NCBI GenBank assembly: GCA_025350085.1
Contig: JANXYI010000094.1
Coordinates: forward strand, 1 to 6,829
Direction of reading: 5' to 3'
Length of the DNA stretch: 6,829 nt
Source: Deltaproteobacteria bacterium
Lineage (GTDB): Bacteria > Desulfobacterota > Desulfovibrionia > Desulfovibrionales > Desulfovibrionaceae
Positions 1 to 5,139 of the stretch are shown here, piece after piece (within the stretch, counting starts at the first letter, position 1; every line of letters starts with the position of its first letter). A program made the position numbers and the translations under genes. Below the pieces are notes generated by a model. That model made no database searches and had not been told where the DNA came from. It worked only from the letters and a program-made list of their open reading frames with translations.

Positions 1-1414
1 CGCGCTGCCCTGGCTGCTGCCCCAGGTGGACGTGCCGGTTTACGGCTCGGACTTCACCCTGGCGCTGGTGAACGCCAAGCTCACCGAGCGCGGCATCCCG
101 GCCGACCTTAGGCCTGTTCAGGCCGGTGACCGCATCGAGATCGGCCCCTTTGCCTTCAACTTCATCCCGGTCTGCCACTCCATCATCAAGGGCTTTGCGC
201 TGGGCATCGAGACCCCGCAAGGCCGCGTGGTGCACACCGGGGACTTCAAGATCGACCGCAACCCGCTGGACGGGCACGCAACCGACATGGACGCCATCCG
301 CCGCTTTGCCGAGCCCGGCGTCAAGCTGCTGATGAGCGACTCCACCAACGTCGAGCGCGACGGCTTCGCGCTTACCGAGCGCGAGATCATGGCGAGCTTG
401 CGCGAGATCTTCGACAAGGCGCGCGGCCGCATCATCGTCACGCTCTTTTCCAGCCACATCCAGCGCCTGCAGGAGATCTTCGACCTGGCCGCGGCCTGCG
501 GCCGCAAGGTGGCCATTTCCGGCAAAAGTCTGGCCCGCAACATCGACCTGGCCCGCGAGCTGGGCTACCTGCGCATCCCCGGGGGCACCCTGCTCGAAGT
601 GGACGAGGCCGGGAGCCTGCCGGACGAGCAGGTGGTGCTCGTGGTCACCGGCTCCCAGGGCGAGCCCTTGGCCGCGCTCTCGCGCATGTCACTCGACGAG
701 CACCGCCAGATGCGCATCAAGAAGGGCGACCTGGTGCTTCTGTCCTCGCGCTTCATCCCGGGCAACGTGCTGGCCATCACCAAGGTCATCAACCGGCTGT
801 ACAAGCTCGGGGCCGAGGTGTTGTATGAAAAAGTCCAGGCCATCCACGCCTCGGGCCACGCCCACCGCGAGGAGCTGCGCATCATGCTCGAGGCAGTCAA
901 GCCCAAGTATTTCGTGCCCGTGCACGGCGAGTACCGCCACCTGGTAAAGCACGCGCGCCTGGCCGTGGAGTGCGGGGTGGCGCCGGAGCGCGCCCTGGTG
1001 CTGGAGGACGGCCAGCCCGTGAGCTTTTTGCCCCTGGGCATCCGCCTGGAGGAGGCCGTGCCCGCCGAGCGCATCCTGGTGGACGGCAAGGGCGTGGGCG
1101 ACGTGGGCACAAGCGTGCTCAAGGAGCGCCAGCTGCTGGCCGGGGAAGGCATGGTGGTGGTGCTGCTGGTCATCGACAAGGACACCGGCGAGATCACGCT
1201 GGGGCCCGACATCGTGTCCAAGGGCTTCGTCTTCGAGCAGCAGTATGCCCACCTTCTGGAGGACGCCAAATGCGTGGTCCTGGAGGAGGTGGAGAACTGC
1301 CCCAAGGGCAACCTCAAGAAGCTCAAGGAGCGCGTGCGCATGGCGCTCAGGCGCTTTTTCCGCACGGTGCTCGACCGCGACCCCGTGGTGGTGCCGCTGG
1401 TGATCGCCGTCTAA
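1..1414 (+). CDS. rnj: Ribonuclease J, 3' part (5' end outside the window)
   Basis: RNase J is a zinc-dependent metallo-beta-lactamase/beta-CASP nuclease with 5'-3' exo- and endonuclease activity in cytoplasmic mRNA decay and rRNA processing. The reading frame is open from base 2 (ALPWLLPQ...), before the first in-frame GTG at 26, so the gene enters from upstream. About 470 residues are visible against a usual ~550, so roughly 80, including the HxHxDH motif, are missing from the window. Visible motifs, numbered from that GTG: a metal-site His at 51 (CHSI), the Asp of TGDFKID at 73, DSTN at 105-108, the beta-CASP part with VTGSQGEP at 207-214, the phosphate-binding HASGHAH at 274-280, and the final metal-ligand His in PVHGEYRH near 300. 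The small C-terminal domain follows from about 345 and ends at TAA. The family call is secure. The gene converges on fliS with 19 bases between the stop codons. Confidence 0.96.
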   Translation, partial: ALPWLLPQVDVPVYGSDFTLALVNAKLTERGIPADLRPVQAGDRIEIGPFAFNFIPVCHSIIKGFALGIETPQGRVVHTGDFKIDRNPLDGHATDMDAIRRFAEPGVKLLMSDSTNVERDGFALTEREIMASLREIFDKARGRIIVTLFSSHIQRLQEIFDLAAACGRKVAISGKSLARNIDLARELGYLRIPGGTLLEVDEAGSLPDEQVVLVVTGSQGEPLAALSRMSLDEHRQMRIKKGDLVLLSSRFIPGNVLAITKVINRLYKLGAEVLYEKVQAIHASGHAHREELRIMLEAVKPKYFVPVHGEYRHLVKHARLAVECGVAPERALVLEDGQPVSFLPLGIRLEEAVPAERILVDGKGVGDVGTSVLKERQLLAGEGMVVVLLVIDKDTGEITLGPDIVSKGFVFEQQYAHLLEDAKCVVLEEVENCPKGNLKKLKERVRMALRRFFRTVLDRDPVVVPLVIAV

Positions 1415-1437
1415 GGTCTCGTCTAGGGTCCGTCTAG
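1409..1437. repeat. Three GTCTA repeats across the RNase J/fliS convergent junction
   Basis: GTCTA occurs at 1409-1413, 1421-1425 and 1432-1436, with periods of 12 and 11 bases. The first copy carries the TAA of RNase J. The third, read on the minus strand, carries the TAG of fliS. No stable hairpin with a T-run is visible in the 19-base gap, so the junction has no recognisable intrinsic terminator. The repeat could be chance or a small tandem duplication. Confidence 0.4.
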
Positions 1438-2048
1438 CGGGCGTTGGCGTAGGCGTTGGCGGCCCTGGAGCGCACCGTGTTCACCGGCAGGGCCGGTTCC
1501 GCAGTCTCGGGCGCAGGGGCCTCGGCCTGGGGTGCTTCGTCCTCTGCGGGCTGCACGGCCATCTCCTGGGCCACGGCCGTCGACATGGCGGCCTGGGCCA
1601 GCGGCGCGGGCTGAGCGTCCAGCACATCGGGGTCCTGGGCCGGGCGCAGGATGGCCGACTGCGAGGCCGGGGCCATGCCCTCCTGGCCGGGAATGATCTG
1701 GGCAAAGGCCTGGCGCAGGCCGGACAAAATGCCCACGACCTCGTCCAGCTTGCCCGGACTCATCTCCATGTTCGCCTGCAGCAGCCTAGTGTTGCAGAAG
1801 AAATACACCTGGCTCAGGTTCTTGGCCAGCTCTCCGCCGCGGTCCTTGTTCAGGCACTCGTGCAGCTCGCTGACGATCTCAATGGCCTTGCTGATGAGGA
1901 TGCCCTTGCCCGCGAAGTCGCGCAGGGCCATCTTGTCCTTGGCCAGCTTGAGGTGCTTGATGGCCGTGTCGTAAAGCATGAGCAGCAGGTCGCCCTGGGT
2001 GGCGGTGGTGACCTGCGTCGAGAGATATGCCTTGGCGGCCTTGAGCAT
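1434..2048 (-). CDS. fliS: Flagellin export chaperone FliS with long C-terminal extension
   Basis: FliS binds the disordered C-terminal D0 segment of flagellin in the cytoplasm, prevents premature polymerisation and delivers it to the flagellar export apparatus. The first ~120 of 204 residues are a standard all-helical FliS domain: MLKAAKAYLSTQ, then QGDLLLMLYDTAIKHL at about 18-33, the KGILISKAIEIVSEL helix at about 48-62, and YFFCNTRLLQAN followed by LSGLRQAF. The last ~80 residues are an Ala/Pro/Glu-rich, probably disordered tail ending in a basic segment (RSRAANAYANAR). Typical FliS proteins are 120-150 residues and lack this. The ATG has a GGGAGG Shine-Dalgarno at 2057-2062, 8 bases upstream. 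The gene lies 33 bases after fliD with no promoter visible between them, so the two are probably cotranscribed. Confidence 0.93.
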   Translation of the reverse strand: MLKAAKAYLSTQVTTATQGDLLLMLYDTAIKHLKLAKDKMALRDFAGKGILISKAIEIVSELHECLNKDRGGELAKNLSQVYFFCNTRLLQANMEMSPGKLDEVVGILSGLRQAFAQIIPGQEGMAPASQSAILRPAQDPDVLDAQPAPLAQAAMSTAVAQEMAVQPAEDEAPQAEAPAPETAEPALPVNTVRSRAANAYANAR

Positions 2049-2056
2049 TGCTTAAG
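2040..2056 (-). promoter_or_regulatory. Possible start-codon hairpin at fliS
   Basis: Read on the minus strand, CTTAAGC (2056-2050), loop AAT and GCTCAAG (2046-2040) form a 7-bp stem with one A-C mismatch. The AUG spans the loop and the first base of the 3' arm. The Shine-Dalgarno GGGAGG sits directly before the stem. It could dampen fliS initiation relative to fliD. The three-base loop and the mismatch make it marginal. Confidence 0.25.
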
Positions 2057-2081
2057 CCTCCCTGATTTCGTACGCGGACAA

Positions 2082-3818
2082 CTACTTGCTCAACTGCGCG
2101 ATGGAGCTCGTCAGCTGGGTCTGCTGCTGGTTGAGCGTGCCGAGCAGCGTGTCCAGGCGCGAGAACTTGTCCTGCAGCATGGCCTTGTAGTTGGCGATGC
2201 GCGTGGTTTCGGAAGCGATCTTGGTGTCGATGTCCTTGGTGATGTCCCCGTAGTTCTCCTGCAGGATGTGCAGGGGACCGTCGGTGGTGCTGGTGAGGGC
2301 CTTGAGCTTGTCCGCCATCTCCCCGGCCTTGCCCTGCTTCAGGTTCACCAGGCCGGTGAGCGTGGAGTTCAGGGAGTGGTTGTCGAGCTGCACCACCAGA
2401 CCGGCCTCGTCGAATCCCGCGGAGCCGGTGATCTTCCAGCCGTCGATGGCCGCGGGATGCCCGTTGATGGTGGCGCTTGAGATGCCCGCCCCGCTGGTGA
2501 TGATGCTCACGTTGTAGTTGCCGGGCTTGGTGGTGCCGCCAATGGCTCCGAGGAACGAGAAGTTGGGCGAGGTGCTCTCCCCCAGATTGCTGGCCGCGAA
2601 GAGCTTGGCCACGGCGTCGGGGTTGCTCGCCAGGGCGGCGGAGAGGACCGCGTCGTCCAGAATGAGCTGGCCGCTGGTGGGCGAGGACTCGTCCGCGTCC
2701 GTCTTGATGCCCAACTGGGAGAGCGAGGAGAAGATGTCTCCGCTGCCCGCGTTGCTGGTGAGCGCGGTGAAATAGCTGAAGCCCAGGGCCTTGTCCGCCA
2801 CAACGTCCTTGAGCTGCGAATCGATGAGCTGCACGCCGTAGTTGCCTGTGAGCAGGGCGCCTTGCGGGCTGCTGGGAGTCGTCGTGTCCACCTTGGACAT
2901 GGCCTGGATCATGGTGCGCACCTGGTTGACCTGGGACACGAAGTTCTGGATGTTCTGCTTGATGGCCGCCGTGTCCGTGGACACGCCGATCAAGAGGGAG
3001 GCGTTGGAGTTGGCCTGCCGGAGGTTCATGGTGATGCCCGGAACCACGTCGGCCACGGTGTTGGAGTCGCGCGAGAGCCAGCTGGCCGCGCCGATGGGAT
3101 AGCCGTCCACCTTGATGTGCGAGCTCTGGGCCTGCTGGGTGTTGGTAAAGGCCGCAGGCGAAAAGACCAGGGAGCCGGTGTTGGAAATGACCACCTGATT
3201 CACGTCGCCCTGGCCCATGCCGTAGACCTGCAGGTGGTAGACCGTGCCGTCGAAGATGGTGGTGGCCTTGATCTTGCCGGCGCACAGGGTGCTGTTGTTG
3301 ATGTAGTTGACCAGGCCCGTGAGGGTGGTCCCGGCGGAGACGTTGGAGAGGGTGAAGCTCGCGCCCGCGTAGGACAGGGTGATATTAGTGTTCGAGGGCG
3401 CCACCACGCTGGTCAGCGCGCTCACGCCCGAGGCCGTGGTCAGGATGTCGTTCTGCGCCAGCTGCCCGATGATGACGGAGTGCGTGGAGACCTGGGCGGT
3501 GGAGTCCGCCGAGGCCGTCAGGGCCGAAGTGTCCGTGCTGGACACCGCCTTGACCATGAAGGTGTCCATGGTGTCCATGCCGTCAAGGGTGGTCTTGAGG
3601 GAGAGCATTCTGGTGTTCAGGGTCTGGAACGCCGCGACCTTGTCGGTCCACTCCTGCTTCCAGGCCGTCAGCTGGGTGGTGCGCGTGCCTTCGGCCTTCA
3701 CCAGCCCGTCGATGAGGGCGTTAAAGTCCGTGCCGTTGCCCAGTCCGGTGAAGTTGATCTGTCCGGAGGCGACGGCAGCGGTGGTGATGCTGCCCGAGTT
3801 GGTGATGCTGCTTGCCAT
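2082..3818 (-). CDS. fliD: Flagellar filament cap protein FliD (HAP2)
   Basis: FliD is exported to the filament tip, where it oligomerises into the cap under which flagellin subunits fold and insert. The protein is 578 residues, within the normal range. FliD_N spans about 18-125 and opens with GQINFTGLGNGTDFNALIDG, the family's GL-x-G-x-D-x-x-x-(I/L)-I-(D/E) signature. FliD_C spans about 235-560, with ILDDAVLSAALASNPDAV at 386-403. A C-terminal heptad-like helix from about 525 to 576 is the coiled coil that enters the D0 layer. The start chosen is the ATG at 3818 (MASSITNSG), with AGAGGA at 3826-3831 seven bases upstream. A frame-open ATG at 3899 would run through the sigma-54 promoter and the flagellin 3' hairpin and adds an unrelated 27 residues, so I reject it. 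The gene is first in a fliD-fliS unit. There is a single cysteine, at residue 179. Confidence 0.95.
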   Translation of the reverse strand: MASSITNSGSITTAAVASGQINFTGLGNGTDFNALIDGLVKAEGTRTTQLTAWKQEWTDKVAAFQTLNTRMLSLKTTLDGMDTMDTFMVKAVSSTDTSALTASADSTAQVSTHSVIIGQLAQNDILTTASGVSALTSVVAPSNTNITLSYAGASFTLSNVSAGTTLTGLVNYINNSTLCAGKIKATTIFDGTVYHLQVYGMGQGDVNQVVISNTGSLVFSPAAFTNTQQAQSSHIKVDGYPIGAASWLSRDSNTVADVVPGITMNLRQANSNASLLIGVSTDTAAIKQNIQNFVSQVNQVRTMIQAMSKVDTTTPSSPQGALLTGNYGVQLIDSQLKDVVADKALGFSYFTALTSNAGSGDIFSSLSQLGIKTDADESSPTSGQLILDDAVLSAALASNPDAVAKLFAASNLGESTSPNFSFLGAIGGTTKPGNYNVSIITSGAGISSATINGHPAAIDGWKITGSAGFDEAGLVVQLDNHSLNSTLTGLVNLKQGKAGEMADKLKALTSTTDGPLHILQENYGDITKDIDTKIASETTRIANYKAMLQDKFSRLDTLLGTLNQQQTQLTSSIAQLSK

Positions 3819-3874
3819 GGTCGAGTCCTCTGGGGAGGCAATTCTTTCCTGATGCTGGTTCCCCATGCCTCCTG

Positions 3875-3890
3875 TGCAAGCCTGGTGCCA
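3875..3890 (-). promoter_or_regulatory. Sigma-54 (RpoN) promoter of fliD-fliS
   Basis: The minus strand reads TGGCACCAGGCTTGCA. This matches the sigma-54 consensus TGGCAC-N5-TTGCW at every defined position, with GG (-24) and GC (-12) at the required spacing. The -12 C is at 3876, which predicts transcription starting near 3864 and a ~46-nt leader before the fliD ATG at 3818. Sigma-54 promoters need an AAA+ activator (an FlrC/FleQ-type flagellar regulator is the likely class). No activator site was identified in the window. Confidence 0.85.
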
Positions 3891-3895
3891 GAATG

Positions 3896-3923
3896 ACACG
3901 GGCCGCCTCGCGGCGGCCCGTGT
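3896..3923 (-). terminator. Perfect 12-bp GC-rich hairpin after flagellin
   Basis: ACACGGGCCGCC and GGCGGCCCGTGT are exact inverted repeats around a 4-base loop, which is GCGA (a GNRA tetraloop) in the minus-strand transcript. The hairpin begins 33 bases after the flagellin stop and finishes six bases before the fliD sigma-54 promoter, so it marks the boundary between the two units. The bases after it (CATTCTGG) are not a U-tract. It may be a weak or factor-assisted terminator, or a 3' stabiliser of flagellin mRNA, rather than a classic intrinsic terminator. Confidence 0.7.
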
Positions 3924-3956
3924 GTTCTAGCTTCTGGCGAGTCGCGCCCCCGGCTA

Positions 3957-4871
3957 TTAGCCGCCGATGAGCTGCATGGCCAGTCGACCGAGGCCGTTGG
4001 CCTGGGACAGCATGGCCACAGCGGACTGGGTCAGGATCTGGTTGCGGGTGAAGTTGGTCATTTCCGTCGCCACGTCCACGTCCGAAACCTGAGACTCGGC
4101 GGCCTGGGTATTCTCGGCCTGGACGTTCAGGTTGGTGATCGTGTTCTGCAGGCGGTTTTCCATGGCGCCCAGGTTGGCGCGGATCTTGTCCTTGGACACG
4201 ATGGCGTTGTTCAGGGCGTCGAGGGCCACCTGCGCCAGGGTCTGCGTGGAGATGGACTTGCCGGCGTTGACGTTGGCGCCGCCCTTGGTGCCCGCACCCA
4301 GGCCCAGGCCCAGGGCCGAGGCGGTGGAGGTGTTGATGGACACGTAGTAGTAGTCCTCAGCGGAGTCGTTGCCGGTGCCGAAGTGGACCTTCATGGGGCC
4401 TGCTGCGGTGATGCCGTTGCCGTTGTGCATGCTGGTGGTGCCGGAGAGGTTGCCGTTCAGCAGGTGGATGCCGTTGAAGTCCGTGGAGTTGGCGATTCGG
4501 GTGATTTCCGACGCCATGGCCTGGTACTCAGAGTCGATGATCAGGCGCCGGTCCGAAGAATAGGTGCCGGTGGCAGCCTGCATGGCCAGTTCCTTCATGC
4601 GGATGAGCTTCTCGTCGATGACGCCCAGCGCGCCGTCAGCGGTCTGGATCATCGAGATGGCGTCGTTGGCGTTGCGCACGCCCTGATTCAAGCTCTTGAT
4701 CTCCGAACGCATGATTTCGCGCACGGCCAGGCCGGCAGCGTCATCGGAAGCGGAGGTGATGCGCAGGCCCGAAGACAGGCGCCGGGTCGAGGTGGCGAGA
4801 GCGGAATACGACTTGGACAGGTTCATGGCCGTATCCATGGCCATCATGTTATGGTTGATTGTGAGTGACAT
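3957..4871 (-). CDS. fliC: Flagellin, filament structural protein
   Basis: This is the flagellar filament subunit, secreted through the flagellar type III apparatus. It has 304 residues. The conserved N-terminal D0/D1 region covers about 3-140: INHNMMAMD, RRLSSGLRITSASDDAAGLA at 30-49, RMKELAMQAATGTYS at 91-105, and DFNGIHLLNG at 131-140. The conserved C-terminal D1/D0 region covers about 210-304, with GAMENRLQNTITNLN at 235-249 and the terminal MLSQANGLGRLAMQLIGG. The variable part between them is only ~70 residues and Gly-rich, so the exposed D2/D3 domain is minimal. The start is the ATG at 4871 (MSLTINHN), 8 bases after a perfect AAGGAGG at 4880-4886. The in-frame ATG at 4877 is too close to that site, and the one at 4925 adds a tail foreign to the family. 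A sigma-28 promoter and CsrA-type hairpins lie upstream. FliD and FliS follow. Confidence 0.96.
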   Translation of the reverse strand: MSLTINHNMMAMDTAMNLSKSYSALATSTRRLSSGLRITSASDDAAGLAVREIMRSEIKSLNQGVRNANDAISMIQTADGALGVIDEKLIRMKELAMQAATGTYSSDRRLIIDSEYQAMASEITRIANSTDFNGIHLLNGNLSGTTSMHNGNGITAAGPMKVHFGTGNDSAEDYYYVSINTSTASALGLGLGAGTKGGANVNAGKSISTQTLAQVALDALNNAIVSKDKIRANLGAMENRLQNTITNLNVQAENTQAAESQVSDVDVATEMTNFTRNQILTQSAVAMLSQANGLGRLAMQLIGG

Positions 4872-4876
4872 AACCA

Positions 4877-4890
4877 TTTCCTCCTTGAAA
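4877..4890 (-). promoter_or_regulatory. Putative CsrA site 1: AAGGAG hexaloop covering the flagellin Shine-Dalgarno
   Basis: The minus strand reads TTTC-AAGGAG-GAAA, a 4-bp stem enclosing a hexaloop that fits the CsrA consensus ANGGAN (GGA at 4884-4882). The loop and the 3' stem base hold the Shine-Dalgarno AAGGAGG, so bound CsrA would block ribosome loading. The stem alone is mostly A-U and weak, as is normal for such sites. Confidence 0.6.
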
Positions 4891-4896
4891 GTTTTT

Positions 4897-4910
4897 TGGC
4901 GTCCTTGCCA
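4897..4910 (-). promoter_or_regulatory. Putative CsrA site 2: AAGGAC hexaloop upstream in the flagellin leader
   Basis: The minus strand reads TGGC-AAGGAC-GCCA, a 4-bp stem with the GGA at 4904-4902 in an ANGGAN hexaloop. It is 20 bases upstream of the GGA of site 1, a distance one CsrA dimer can bridge. It mirrors the upstream site of the Bacillus subtilis hag leader. Further single-stranded GGA motifs lie at about 4918-4927. Confidence 0.6.
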
Positions 4911-4972
4911 TTCGGTGGTCCTCATCCGACGACATCGCCAGCGGGGCCAATCCGATTGTTTCTACGCTCACC

Positions 4973-4999
4973 TCATCGACCTGCCCTGGGAAAACTTTA
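4973..4999 (-). promoter_or_regulatory. Sigma-28 (FliA) promoter of flagellin
   Basis: The minus strand reads TAAAGTTT, an 11-base spacer, then GTCGATGA. Against the enteric consensus TAAAGTTT-N11-GCCGATAA the -35 is perfect, the spacing is exact and the -10 matches 6 of 8. The predicted start is near 4967, giving a leader of ~95 nt. An A/T-rich patch at 5012-5023, upstream of the -35 in an otherwise GC-rich region, could act as an UP element. Confidence 0.82.
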
Positions 5000-5028
5000 G
5001 GCGCCTGCGCAGAATTTTATAAACGGTT

Positions 5029-5048
5029 GCCGGGAATATTTTTCCGGC
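5029..5048. other. Imperfect inverted repeat in the gene-free stretch after the PLC-like gene
   Basis: GCCGGGAA and TTTCCGGC flank the loop TATT. Read on the plus strand this pairs over 8 bp including one G-U. On the minus strand that pair becomes an A-C mismatch, leaving a 5-bp GCCGG stem. It is the only candidate terminator for the PLC-like gene that ends at 5140, and it lacks a following U-run. The rest of 5000-5139 shows no gene or clear signal beyond a short direct repeat CCGGCGC (5044-5050 and 5061-5067). Confidence 0.3.
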
Positions 5049-5139
5049 GCGCGAAAACCCCCGGCGCACAGGGGCGCAGGCGGCGTCGGCACGGGAGCAG
5101 GAGGGCTTTGGCGGGGCCTGGGCGGGACTCGACGGCGGA

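Noticed and set aside
565..1365. Long minus-strand frames antisense to RNase J
   Set aside because: They are Ser/Arg-rich shadow frames opposite a strongly conserved gene.
26..1414. RNase J starting at the GTG at 26
   Set aside because: The frame is open before it and reads a conserved RNase J stretch (ALPWLLPQ), and the HxHxDH motif is still missing. The gene begins upstream of the window.
2057..2062. AGGGAG at the fliS ribosome site as a third CsrA target
   Set aside because: It fits ANGGAN but has no enclosing stem and no second nearby site. It is best read as an ordinary Shine-Dalgarno.
1879..3285. 468-residue minus-strand frame across fliD and fliS
   Set aside because: It is out of frame with both genes, is rich in His/Gln/Arg/Gly as expected for shifted high-GC coding sequence, and has no recognisable domain.
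2862..3896. 344-residue plus-strand frame antisense to fliD
   Set aside because: It is a GC-codon shadow of fliD, with Val/Gly/Asp/Arg-rich composition, no domain and no ribosome site.
2082..3899. FliD starting at 3899 (605 residues)
   Set aside because: The extra 27 residues are encoded by the sigma-54 promoter and part of the flagellin 3' hairpin. The ATG at 3818 has its own ribosome site and gives a family-like N-terminus.
3957..4925. Flagellin starting at 4925 or 4877
   Set aside because: The leader up to 4925 holds the Shine-Dalgarno and CsrA-type hairpins, and 4877 is two bases from the Shine-Dalgarno. MSLTINHN at 4871 is the usual flagellin start.
5001..5139. Small gene or RNA between the PLC-like gene and the flagellin promoter
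   Set aside because: No frame with a ribosome site and sensible start is visible, and only a weak inverted repeat is present.
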